The notes below the pieces were generated by a model, which was not told where the DNA came from, ran no database searches, and was given only the letters and a program-made list of their open reading frames with translations. DNA of 64,000 nucleotides from Syncephalis fuscata (lineage: Eukaryota > Zoopagomycota > Zoopagomycetes > Zoopagales > Piptocephalidaceae): assembly GCA_025786725.1 (NCBI GenBank), contig JAHLTZ010000010.1, forward strand, positions 124,001 to 188,000, given 5' to 3'. This document shows, one piece after another, positions 10,059 to 21,411 of the stretch (the first letter of the stretch is position 1; each line of letters starts with the position of its first letter). A program made the translations under genes and the position numbers.

Positions 10059-11251
10059 CTACACTATTGGCATATCAGCAAGAACATTAAACGTATCCCC
10101 TACAGCAATTGGTTGACCTATTAAAATAATGTTAATAATGTTAATAATAATAATAAATAATGTTACTATAAACGTTTGCCAACACTTGCCAAATGCCACT
10201 GGAATAAGATTAACACCAAAACATGCTTTGTACTTGGATTTTGGATCTACCCGTCGATATGACTGCAGCGTCTTAAGTGGCTCGAGACCAGAAGATACGC
10301 CCTTGTCTGGATCAACATTGGGCAGTATACAGCGAACACATAGATTGGCAACATAAAGTCCATTAGTATTGGTGGTCGATTGAAGATAGGCATTCACCCA
10401 AGTATCCTCGGCAAATGGCTCGCCGTTACCAGCAACAACAATATTAGGGCGAAAACGACGCATATCAACCTGACGGTCTAGTCGGCCATTAAGATCTTGT
10501 AGTGATGACTCAGAAATGAGTAAACATGGATATTGATCGGCAAAAGCCGTCTAAATATTAAATTAGCAACGCAAATACAATAAATGCATAGTATATTATA
10601 ACTACTTACCTGTGGAGACAGATTGCGGTCATCTACATCTTTGGGCAAATTCTCTGTTACGGGACGTGTCTTGCCCGCTTTAACAAATATCCTGGCAGGA
10701 AAGCCAAGATACTGCGATATCCATTGAGCTACATCGTCACCCAAATCTGCTCCCTCAATAGGACCGCCATTAGATAGAATGGTTACCAGTGGCATTTCTG
10801 CACTAATTATTTATAATAATTAAATATAATTCAACTGTATACTATCCATTGTAGCAGTTGCTTACGTGGGCTGACTGGTAAGCCAAATGTCTTCTTGATT
10901 CGGCACAGTTAACCAAACACCATCAACTTGATGGGCATCGGCGCCCAAACGTGGCTGAATAAGTGCCATCTAACATACAATATAAGTATAAAGCATATTT
11001 ATTGATTATTAAACAGTAGCTGTCCTTACACTTGGATGTGTTCGTTGAGTAAGTACTTTATTGTCTTCTTCCTTGGCAATCACCCAATAGCGATCCCATT
11101 GCAGACCACCTACAGGTATAGGTAAGTATAAACAGGCATGATATAGCCAGTATATCGTACGTTCAGTTATAAGCGCATTATCCAGCGCTATTCCCCCGCA
11201 AGACTTGACGGGATAGATGTAAAGACCGGTCACTTGTAAAGTGGTAGACAT
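10059..11251 (-). CDS. MOSC-domain protein (mARC-like, molybdenum cofactor binding)
   Basis: Starts at ATG 11251 (an in-frame ATG at 11275 is also possible) and ends at TAG 10059-10061. The N-terminal beta-barrel reads GLYIYPVKSCGG, then an intron at 11109-11159, then LQWDRYWVIAKEED and LTQRTHPS. The MOSC domain contains MRRFRPNIVV, FAEDTW and CVRCILPNVDPDKG, followed by a C-terminal VGDTFNVL. These match the mARC/YcbX family of molybdoenzymes, in which a conserved Cys coordinates the cofactor. The last intron (10118-10189) has a GC-AG border with donor GCAAGT, needed to join FG to QPIAVGD in frame. The gene is divergent from the small gene at 11376, with 124 bp between the start codons. Confidence 0.85.
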
Positions 11252-11375
11252 ATGAGCAATAGAAATTGAAATCAACGTTACGCTTCACTTATTCCTACCT
11301 ACTCTTTTTAGTATATTTATACTGACGTAAAAATACGCCTTGACTTTTATTCAACGCATAGCCAACTAGTTCAAT

Positions 11376-11838
11376 ATGAGTAATGAGGCGACTATGACTG
11401 CAGAACAACAACAGTTGACACTTAATCTAACAGAGATTCGTAAATCATTTGAAGTAAATCACTATAACTATTCTATTAGCCATTGTTTTTATTAATATCA
11501 TTGTTGTATCTTGTTAGACAATGTTGTTAGAGTATGGTGAGGTTGTTCGTGGCTACTTGGAGTCGTGTGAAAGGTAATTGAGCATAATAGCTGCTTATAC
11601 TGTTAACTAAGTTTATTGCGCATAGTACGGAAGAGAATACAGTCTGGCAACCTAATACTAAAACGCTATCACGCGTTCGTGCACGATGGGAAGAAATTGA
11701 TGAACAAAGCGCACAGATTGAAGCCTTTCTAGTAGGTTATCAAGTATAAATAGCCAATAACTAATAATGAAATAGGAATTGATGAAAAAAGCACTACTTG
11801 AACAACAAGTAGCAGCCATGTCTATTACTGAATCATAA
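11376..11838 (+). CDS. Small coiled-coil protein (about 100 aa), unknown
   Basis: Four exons join in frame from ATG 11376 to TAA 11836-11838. Introns have canonical borders (GTAAAT, GTAATT and GTAGGT donors, TAG acceptors). The protein starts MSNEATMTAEQQQLTLN, has RVRARWEEIDEQSAQIEAFL in the middle, and is helix-forming throughout with no signal peptide. Its size and character suit a subunit of a larger assembly such as a kinetochore or trafficking complex, but I recognise no specific family. Multi-exon reading with good splice sites is the main support. Confidence 0.6.
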
Positions 11839-11901
11839 TATCATCATTACGATTATTATTAAACCATATTAAACTGTTAACAGTATTTGTTTATTGAACA
11901 A

Positions 11902-11956
<55 letters not shown>
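11902..11956. repeat. Microsatellite (TAG)n, about 18 units
   Basis: An uninterrupted run of TAG units in the spacer between the convergent small coiled-coil gene and RRP46. Confidence 0.95.
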
Positions 11957-11957
<1 letters not shown>

Positions 11958-12016
11958 TAGTAGTAATAATCGAATAATAGTATATCAACTATTAAAATAA
12001 TCTATAATGTTGCTAT

Positions 12017-12948
12017 TTATGCCACTAATCCTTCTTCAGCCAGTTTTCTTTCTAAAGCAATACGATAGAATGCGTGTACTTTATCGGCACCAGCCCGACA
12101 TAAATCATGACAAGCCACCAACTATTTTGTGTTAATAGTAAAACCTTTATAATATTTACTTACTTCTTGTTCCGTATAATCTCCAAATGATTCCATAAAT
12201 ACTAACTGATTACTTTCACGTTCAAACGCCATAGTATGCGTGGACTTTGCCGCCTTTAATACTCTATCAACACACATCTATTCAATAACACCAGTTTACT
12301 TACTGCTTCTTCCTCGGCCGTAGGATCGATCCATAAGTGTCCCTCAGAGGTAACAATGCAAGTAACGGCTGCTGGCACGATACGTAATGGAAGTCCGGCA
12401 TCTAGTAAAGCCATTGCTGTAGCATTTAAAGTAGCAGCAATAGACTGTAATCATACAATTAACAAATTTGTTTATATTACTACTATCTTATCCACTTACT
12501 GAACCAGCATCATTTAAATTTTGAGCCGTAATTTGAATTAACGTGCGCGGATGTCGATTCGCAAGTAATGATGACTCAGCAATGCCCTGCATAGCTGTTT
12601 CGACGACCTTTGCCTGTATGCCTATAAAACATAGTATTTTAGATTAGTAACCAGTTTAATAGGCCTGCTTTACTACTAATACTATACTCATCAATCCATC
12701 TGCTATTTACCTGGTATGCCGGTTGCCGGGCGATACTGTGTCTCTACCGTCGCTCTGTCAAGCTGTTCCTCGCGTAGTTTGGCCTCAACCGGGCCATTCA
12801 CCGAACATAGCGTTGTTGTATCGCCAAATCCAAATCGCACTGCTCCATCAGCACGCGCCAATACTCCTTGTGAAGCATTCATTGGACGCAATTGCGTAGC
12901 AGTTCTACCATCCTGACGTGAATCCATACCTAACTCAATTATTGCCAA
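12017..12948 (-). CDS. RRP46: Exosome subunit RRP46 (EXOSC5), RNase PH fold
   Basis: Reads from ATG 12948 (a second ATG at 12927 is equally possible) to TAA 12017-12019 over several short exons. Exon 1 contains VRFGFGDTTTLCSVNGPVEA and LDRATVETQYRPATGIPG. Later exons give HPRTLIQITAQNLNDAGS, then LNATAMALLDAGLPLR, then TSEGHLWIDPTAEEEA, and end VHAFYRIALERKL. This is the RNase PH fold of RRP46, a structural ring subunit of the RNA exosome in nucleus and cytoplasm. It lacks the catalytic residues of true RNase PH, as in other eukaryotes (family knowledge). The GPVEA motif and order of blocks match EXOSC5 rather than RRP41 or MTR3. No frame breaks were seen. Confidence 0.88.
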
Positions 12949-13683
12949 ATGTCCAACTAAGCAATACTATAGTAAAAGCTAGCCCGAATACGATCCCGTG
13001 CGTAACGAATCCAATAGCCAAACCAATAACACGTATAGATTGAATCGATAAAAGGACACTCGCTAATCAATCGCGCGCGATTAAGTAAAAGAAAAAGTCA
13101 ATACGGCTTCAACTAAACCACATTTACAGCAAATAGCAATCTAAATTCAGCCAATCGCTTCTCGTAATGCTTATTCCTCAACAACCGTCTCTCACTCATT
13201 CATTCACTCACTCGCTCTCACTACTTTATTATATCAAAAGAGGTCAAGTGCCACGGCAAACGAGCGGTCGGTGCCACTGTGTTTCTTTCTCCCTTCTCAT
13301 TATCCCCTGGTTGCTTTCCCTCGCTGAACTGGGCAACTAAAAGTTTGAACGCGTCTTTAGACTGCTTATGCTGGCTAGCACGTCGCTTGATTGTCATTTG
13401 CCAGTCGTGTGTTTAAGGTTGCCACGGGCATATATCCCGGTCGGGCCTGTAAAAGCTGCTCATTATAGCAAGGTTAGTGGAGATGAGAGACACCACCGTC
13501 ATTACTCGGTAGATACCGGCCATTTTTAATATAGATAGTCAGATGTTGCTGGCTTATTTATAAATAAACTCTATATAAATAGTAAAGGGACTAGAGTTTA
13601 AATTCCAAGATCTACTTACTGACTATATTAATTTTATTATTGCTTTATTATTGTTGGAATAAAAATATTATAGATAATTGGTC
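12949..13683. other. Divergent promoter region RRP46 / Sds3-like
   Basis: 735 bp between two start codons on opposite strands. It is mixed in composition, with CT-rich stretches near 13150-13330 and an AT-rich part close to 13684. No ORF or RNA gene recognised. Confidence 0.45.
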
Positions 13684-15857
13684 ATGCTACCATCGTATCC
13701 TACTAGCCATCGCCATTTAAATAGCCATAGCAATAACAGTAGCACTATTACTCATAGCCATTTAGTATCGAATAACGGCCAAACTTTACAGCCTTTTCGT
13801 TCACTACCACCACACACATCGACCCATACCTCTACCAATACTAACCATACTAGCCATACCACTACCAGTGCTGTCCACACTAACACTACGCGTACCACCA
13901 CGCCACTTCCTAGCATGTCTTCTCTTCACTATACAAGTGGAGATCTAAATCCACCCCACGCACTATCACATCATCCTTCATCGGTACCTGTCTCCACACC
14001 TGCCTCAGCAACAACAGCTTCTTCCGTCCCACGTTACACCGAATCGTCAGGATCTAATGCAGTTTATACTTCCTCTAACACTGCATCACACACTGCACAT
14101 CACCACACACAACAACAACAGCCACCACCACATCATCATCACAGCCATCCACCACATCATCATGCACATACACACCATCAAGCATCACAGTCACAGCAAC
14201 CGCCTCCCCATCCTTCTTCTTCTTCAACTGCTTATACAACTGGCAATAACAGTGGTAATACCACAGTAAATAGTAGTAATAGTGGATATCCATCTACTTT
14301 GCCTTCACATCATTCAGATATGCATATGCATTCGCATTCGCATTCACGATCTCATTCTATTTCGCATGGATACCTTCCGCCAAATACTCAAAACAATTCA
14401 GGCCCTATAGCCCAATCTCCGATACAAGAACGCTGGTACACATCTGGCTATGGATCTTATGGATATCCACATCCTCATATGGCACCACCTAGTGCGTCTA
14501 TTCCTGGTCACCCATCTTCTATACGCGAGGATGGATATCCATATGAAATGGGTGCAGGTCCCAATGTGTCAAGTCGTTTAGAACCTGTACGTGGACACCG
14601 AGCAACTACGGCCACACCTCATGGTATACCACAAGAAATGCCACTATCGACACCAAATAATACAGATCCATATCAACAATCACAGCAACAACATTATCAC
14701 CACCACCATCACCATCATCATTTACCGCCACCATCTCAATCACATCAAACGCAACAACAACAGCAACAGCAACAGCACCAGCAGCAACAGTCATCAATGC
14801 CACATCAAATGGCTCATCAAGGACATGCTATGCATCCAAGTAGTAATGTTGTTATGGTTGATCATCCACAGCATCACCACCACCATCAACAGCAGCAGCA
14901 GCAACAACAGCAACAACAACAGCATCACCATCGAAGACTTTCGGTAACCAATGAAATGGCCCGTAATCCTGTAGATATCATGGAAGGCATTTCAGATGGT
15001 AATATTACAATTTATTAATGGGTAGTTGTTTTAAGACTAAGTTGCTTATTAGATGAATCGGGAAAAACAGAAAATAAGCGTGATCGTCGGCGTAGAATTA
15101 TCCATGAACACCTTACGCGTCTTTATACATCATTTATGGATAATAAGGAACAGTAAGTAATATAGGTGTTGTTAATTAACATTGTTAACATAATCAATAG
15201 TATTTATCACGAAAAGAGTATGCAATATAAGACAGAATTGCGTAAATTACTCGACGGTAAGTTAAAAGAAAGCAATATAAATACAAATATATGTTATATT
15301 AATTAATTCATTATTAAATAACAGGTACACATGATGAATTTCAAGAAAAATTAAGTGAATTGGCACGTCAAAGAGACGAATCTATTGAGTGTGCAGAATT
15401 ACTACGTGATTATCAATTACAGACGGCAGAACAATTATATGCCATTGAAAGTGAACAGGCAGAAACTGAATATCAGGCAAGTAGCAATTTAATAGATAAA
15501 TTATATATTAATTTATTAGTTTGTTATTAGAAAGATCTTGATGAACTACGAGACCGCCTATTACAAGATTTAGAAGAAAGACGACGAAAGCTACGAGAAG
15601 AGAAAGATGCCATGGATGTCAATGTTGATTTGCCTTATGATGCTTATGGTATGAGTTCTACACGGGCTCATAATACACGGGCTCTACGAAAGAAGGGACA
15701 AACACGTGCCGCAACTACTGAACAAAAGGCCCGACGAGGTCCACGTCCTCAACTAACACCATTAAACTTCCCGGCCACTCCTTCCGATATAGAAGATGAT
15801 TTACTGGCCATTCAACGTGGTATTGGCAGTAAAAAATCTAAACCACGAAAGTTTTAA
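13684..15857 (+). CDS. Sds3-like histone deacetylase complex subunit with long Gln/His/Ser-rich N-terminus
   Basis: The first in-frame ATG is 13684. Exon 1 (13684-14998) encodes about 438 residues that are almost entirely Ser/Thr/His/Gln/Pro low complexity, with several poly-His and poly-Gln runs. Exons 2-5 encode an Sds3-like domain (PF08598 type): KRDRRRRIIHEHLTRLYTSF, then ELRKLLDGTHDEFQEKLSEL, then coiled coil with LRDRLLQDLEERRRKLREEK. The C-terminus has a basic tail and TPSDIEDDLLAIQ. Sds3/BRMS1 proteins scaffold Sin3-Rpd3 corepressor complexes in the nucleus. The intron at 15477-15530 has a GC-AG border (donor GCAAGT). The full protein is about 650 residues, longer than yeast Sds3 because of the N-terminus, which looks like an activator- or prion-like disordered region. 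Confidence 0.75.
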
Positions 15858-16124
15858 CTGTTAAGTTTGTATTGGCGCCTTATTTCGGTATTATTGAATT
15901 ATTTCATATGAAAAATAAATTAGTTACAACTTTTAAAAAGCTATTTTACTCCAAGTAGAGTAATAGCAATGTGTTACATATCTTATTTAGTTTATTGCCT
16001 AAATAATAAATAAATAAACATATTACAGTTAGTTACATCTAACACAGCTACATTGACACTGTTCATTTTACCAATAATATTGGTGATTTATTACGACTAT
16101 TCTCAATACATTAATATTAAACAG

Positions 16125-16345
16125 TTCATTAATAGTTTAATGTAATTTGATGTTAAATGACTAAATTTATTAACATCCAATCTATTGAACATAATGCTGG
16201 GTGATGAGTGACGTCATGGATCAAATACTCATTAATTTATTATCCAGCATGCGTATATCCTCTATTCACCTATATCGTTAACAATGTATGTCTATACTAT
16301 TATATATCATTCTATGCTATACTGAATACATCATATTGTTATAGA
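16125..16345 (+). repeat. Left arm of the fold-back repeat family
   Basis: Shares blocks with the arm at 5595-5835: TTAAATGACTAAATTTA, then TCTATTGAACAT, GGGTGATGAGTGAC, and the downstream TATATCATTCTAT region. A degraded partner in reverse orientation lies at about 16440-16690. Confidence 0.5.
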
Positions 16346-16714
16346 TTCCAATTACATGTAGTTTGCTAAATGAATGAGGCGAATGAGTTGAGATTTATTA
16401 ATAATAAAGCTAGAACAAAAGGACAACTGTAATAGGTGGCGCATATTTATTAGACAATAGAATAGCGTACAATACAATGAACATATAATATTGAATGATG
16501 ATTAGCCTTATTGGGCTAATGAGCATATATGCATGATCAATAAGCAGAATTAGTTAAGATTTGTTAATAGTAAAGTAGAACAAAAATAAAAATAGTTTTG
16601 GATAGAGAAAGACTATACGAGTATAGAATGATATGAATAAAATGAATATACAATGCAAATAATACGACAAGTAGTATTAAAGTTATGGTGCATATAACGA
16701 AATCAGTGAGTGAG

Positions 16715-17380
16715 CATTTGCGCTAAGCATTATGCGCCAGTATTTGCGCTAAGCATTATGTGCCAGCATTTGTGCTAAGCATTATGTGCCAGCATTTGTG
16801 CTAAGCATTATGTGCCAGCATTTGCGCTAAGCATTATGTGTCAGCATTTGTGCTAAGCATTATGTGCCAGCATTTGCGCTAAGCATTATGTGCCAGCATT
16901 TGCGCTAAGCATTATGTGTCCAGCATTTGCGCTAAGCATTATGTGCCAGCATTTGTGCTAAGCATTATGTGCAGCATTTGTGCTAAGCATTATGTGCCAG
17001 CATTTGTGCTAAGCATTATGTGCCAGCATTTGTGCTAAGCATTATGTGCCAGCATTTGTGCTAAGCATTATGTGCCAGCATTTGTGCTAAGCATTATGTG
17101 CCAGCATTTGTGCTAAGCATTATGTGCCAGCATTTGTGCTAAGCATTATGTGCCAGCATTTGGCTAAGCATTATGTGCCAGCATTTGCGCTAAGCATTAT
17201 GTGCCAGCATTTGCGCTAAGCATTATGTGCCAGCATTTGCGCTAAGCATTATGTGCCAGCATTTGCGCTAAGCATTATGTGCCAGCATTTGCGCTAAGCA
17301 TTATGTGCCAGCATTTGCGCTAAGCATTATGTGCCAGCATTTGCGCTAAGCATTATGTGCCAGCATTTGTGCTAAGCATT
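16715..17380 (+). repeat. 26-bp minisatellite, about 25 units
   Basis: Tandem units of CATTTGYGCTAAGCATTATGTGCCAG (26 bp, written here with Y for a C/T difference between units) run for 666 bp with few indels. Each unit itself looks like two related 13-mers (AGCATTATGTGCC and AGCATTTGTGCTA). Units with C at the Y position dominate both ends and units with T the centre, which suggests expansion in blocks. The period is not a multiple of three, so it is not a coding repeat. Confidence 0.97.
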
Positions 17381-17394
17381 TTTCATGCAACTAA

Positions 17395-18160
17395 CTACAT
17401 ATCCGTTTTATTAAACATGAAACTGAATGCTGAATAGTATCAATCATTAAAATATTTATTATAGTATATTCATTATCTAGTACGCATATATCATCATTAC
17501 AGTACTATCTTATTGCTGTTTACGCTGTTTTATCTTTAGCTTTTTTCTCTATTTGCATACTCATTAATCCATCATGTTTCTATTTCACTTAAACTTGATA
17601 TTGCCATGCATACCCACCACTCTGCTCTACTAGCATCAAAGCCATAGCTGATTTGCATTAGCTGATTTGCCTACCAGATAGTTACACGGTACATATATGC
17701 ATGAGTAAGTAAACAAAATAGTTTAAATTTTTTAGTAATCAAACTAGTATTAAACAAACAGCAATTTCAAATAATAAGTTAATACTATATGATAAAATAA
17801 TATAAAGTAGAATAAATACATGATGGACAAGTATAAATAACGCTGTTAAAGTTATAATGCATATAGCATAATGAGTGAACAGATTGAAGTTTATTAAAGC
17901 ATATAAACAATATAATGTAGCCAATATATTATAGAGTGGTATATAGTAGTGTAGGATATAATGGTGTGATATATATAGAAAATATATGCATACTGGATAA
18001 AAAATCTAGTATGATGAGTATTTGATGACTGATATCACTTACCATCCAGGTCTATCTTCAATAAAACAAGTCTGTAGTTCAACTGCGTAAATACAATCAA
18101 GTTTAGCTATTTGATCCCTAAATCATATTAAATGATTAGTAAATTGTTTATTGTAAAAAT
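17395..18160. repeat. Second fold-back element next to the minisatellite
   Basis: About 17395-17530 (TTATTAAACATGA and the TAGTACGCATATATCA region) is similar to the left arm at 5640-5760. About 17915-18160 matches the right arm at 6040-6300 in the same orientation (TATGCATACTGG, GATATCACTTACCATCC, TAGTTCAACTGCG). The arms face each other, as in the 5590-6310 element. Confidence 0.5.
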
Positions 18161-18662
18161 ATTATCTTTATTTAATTATCAAATAGGATGATATATACAA
18201 TATAATAATACAAACTATAAATCAAATGGCATTATACATATAAATATTATAAACAGATTAAGGTACCGATGGAAAGGTTGCTCAAGTGTGGAATACAAGA
18301 AAGAATAAAGTCAATAGCATAAAATGAAGTATAAATATAGCACATGTCATTAATAAAGTATTGTGCATAAAAGAAAAATAAATAACAAGCAATAAACAAG
18401 TGTAAAACTCAAATTCCACTTGTCACTTTTAATTGCACGATTTAAAAATTTAATTATTTAAATTATTTAAACTATTTTAATATTACTAAAAATACCACCT
18501 GCCTCCTTACTTTTTGCTATTACACTAATATTATTGTTAGTAGTATTATAGTACTATTACAAGTGCTATATTATTATTTTTATTAGTAGTAGCAGTATCT
18601 TTATCATTTTATCATAGCATTAGTATTATATTATCTTTATTGTTACTGTCACCACCATTGCT

Positions 18663-21309
18663 ATGATCTTCAGTATCCGCTTTCAAATACAGCGGGTCAT
18701 AGAGTTACGCCGGTTACAGTATCGGCACCTATGCGTACGCTTGGGTCGCTTTGCCGTAACACGTAGTCTAGCACCAGGTGGCTTTCTATATTATGGTAGC
18801 CAGAATACAACTATAGTAACAGGATTAGCCCAGTGTACGGAAGATCAAGCGGTTAAAGCAGTACACTCGGTCGCCGTAACAAGCCGCGCTCCTGAATTTG
18901 GCACTATAGAATGGATTCACCGGCGCGGCCTACCTTTATGGCAACGTCTAACCAAAGCTAGCCTATTTCTACGCGATCACGTCACGATCGATTAAGCCGT
19001 TCTAGGCCAACAGCGCACTACCATTACAGCAATAGTAGCAACCAACGTATTGCTACATTAATGAATCGGTCACGACACTCATACGACCAGCCACTATTAT
19101 CGATACAGCGGCGATGGAGCAGTAACAAGGCGACCAATTCAACGACAGGTCCTAGTTATCATGGCTCAGTCAAACTGTTATTACCGCCATCGCCGCCGGT
19201 ACCTTCTCGACGCGATATGCTTAAAGATGTTCATGGCTTTTTTCCACGAGCTTATGCTCATATAAAATACACGTTAATGAAACGACACCGGCCGTGGAGT
19301 GCTGATGATATATTAGCACTATTTAGCTGGATATTTATGTCCAATGCAGCATTTATTTTGGTGGGAACCACTACATTTGCCAGTCTATTATTGGCACTGG
19401 CCAATAGTCTACAGATTCAAGAGTTTATTGCTCAAAGAGTAGGCGAATATCTTACTTATGAGACAGGTGTACAATTTGTATTTGAATCAGCCATTGTACC
19501 TAATTGGCGAGATGGTAAAATACGATTAAGGAATGTTATATTAACACGAGGACCACAAAAATGTCCATTAGTCGATTCTACAACATCGAACGAAGTACTG
19601 AATGGAGGAAATGGACCAATAGCACATCTACTGCTGCTGCTGCATCTAACACTACTACCACCAATTCTATGTCTATAGCCGATGCCGAGGAAAGGGCCAT
19701 ACGCATTACTAACACTACGACAACCTCTCCCGTCTCAAGTCTTGACCGTGAAACAAGTTACGGTATTGTTGTGGCCAGTCCACTTGAAATGGAAACCGAT
19801 ACAAGTGAGACAGTAAAATGGGACACGAATTTAACAATGTTCCATTTGGCAGTAGATCAAGTAGAAGTAACATTAAATATGATGAGATGGTTTGATGGTA
19901 AGTGAATAGATTAATAGCATAAACACGGTATTTATAATTAATGTAGGTAAAGGATTACTTGAACATGTTAATATCAGTGGTGTTCGTGGCGTCATTGGTA
20001 GGTATTAGTATTAATAATATAGCAAGTTATTTATAAAGGTATTAGATCGTAGTCATGTCTTTTGGGATTCAGATGTGCCGTATATTCCATCTGAAAGTCG
20101 TCATATTAGTCAACCAGGTGACTTTGAACTCAACTCATTCTCCGTCAATGATTTACTTGTCACTGTAATTCAACCAGGTGGATTCAGGCCATTTAAAGTA
20201 TCGGTTATATCAGGCCATGCATCTAGACTAAGAAAGCGATGGCTTTTCTACGATCTACTTTCAGCTGATTCGGTGGTGGGTGTATTTGATGATTGTTTAT
20301 TTAGTATGCATCGAGCACAACGACCAGCCATTATGCCCGATTCATCATTAGTGAATTCATTAATTGCCAGCAACAACAATAGTAATATTAACAACAGCAA
20401 TGGTAGTGGTAAACAAACAGAACAGCGTATGGTAAGATAAAGTGTTATATTATTACTATTAAAATACTAATTAATTTATTTGCAATATTATAGTCTGAAT
20501 TACGTGTTGATGGTATTAATATTGATCATTTAAATGCTGGCGTTACCGGTCCATTTGGTTGGATTACTTCAGCTACCGTTGATTTATCGGCTCATATTAC
20601 ATTTCCGACCGAGCCTGAGGATGATTTACTAGCTCAACTATTAACTGAATGGGTGGAGCGTGTTGATGCTATGGCGGCTGCTCGTCGACACATTGGCGCC
20701 TTTCACGATGACTTGGTAGCTACAATTATTCGATCTACAACAACTAAAGAATCGATTAAAGAGTCGGCGCTTGTATCAACGGCTGATACAGCAACTGAAT
20801 CCACTACTGAATCAATTGCAGATACATCAATCGACACAACATCCAAAGTAATTATTGATTTAAGTGTTCGATTCAACAATGTAAAGGCTTCTGTTCCACT
20901 GGTGGCTGAAGATCTATCCTATTTAAATAATGCGTTAATTCGCCCTGTAGTTGCCTATATGAATTGGCATCGTACATGTATCCCAGTAAGATGCTCCATT
21001 GGTATCGATTTAGTAAGTGTAAATAATAGATTGGATAACGGTATCATTAATTAACCTATTAATCAAATATAGAATGAATTTGATGGCGCATGGACTGTTT
21101 ATGAAGCCGGTCTAGTGGATATTGTCTCCGAACATGTTGGCCGGGCACTAGTGCAACTAACAACCGATGAACGAGAACGTAATCGCCGTCTTAAACGTGT
21201 AGGCCTGTGGGGATTACAAAGTGTTACTCGCAATTTAATCAGTGTCGTTGACTATGCCCGTGGCGCTAAAGGTTTTTGGGAATACACTGGACTGGTTGGT
21301 TCAAACTAG
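18663..21309 (+). CDS. MDM31: MDM31/MDM32-family mitochondrial inner-membrane protein
   Basis: The diagnostic block is RPWSADDILALFSW followed by GTTTFASLLLALANSLQIQEF, then VFESAIVPNWRDGKIRLRNV, as in fungal Mdm31. These proteins span the inner membrane and help mitochondrial morphology, DNA inheritance and lipid traffic. Downstream exons give VEVTLNMMRWFDG, then DRSHVFWDSDVPYIP, RLRKRWLFYDLLSADS, and end RGAKGFWEYTGLVGSN before TAG at 21307-21309. The Arg-rich N-terminus with RRWSS fits a mitochondrial presequence. Two problems remain. The frame at 18663-18995 joins the next frame only through a possible intron (18876-18961) or one missing base. A second change of frame occurs at the A5 run near 19556-19560. 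Both are in the missing-one-base direction seen in other genes of this window. Confidence 0.82.
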
Positions 21310-21411
21310 TCATTTATTCCGTTTAAAAGTCGATGGATGGATCAACAACATCATTTATGTAATTTTAGGAAATAAAATCCAATGATCATTAATGCAAACG
21401 TTTATTCAATT

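Larger units (their letters stand above)
15858..18662. other. Gene-free repeat island
   Basis: 2.8 kb with no coding region. It holds arms of the fold-back family (about 16125-16345 and 17395-18160), a 26-bp tandem array (16715-17380) and otherwise AT-rich text. ORFs here are short and lack coding character. Confidence 0.6.

Noticed and set aside
14057-14947. Long frames on both strands inside exon 1 of the Sds3-like gene
   Set aside because: They are shadows caused by CA-rich trinucleotide repeats.
16715-17380. CRISPR-like array
   Set aside because: Units are directly adjacent without unique spacers and the genome is eukaryotic; it is a minisatellite.
18663-18995. Separate 110-codon gene upstream of MDM31
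   Set aside because: It ends without a natural partner, and its Arg-rich N-terminus better fits the presequence part of MDM31 after one missing base or an intron; left as part of that gene with low certainty.
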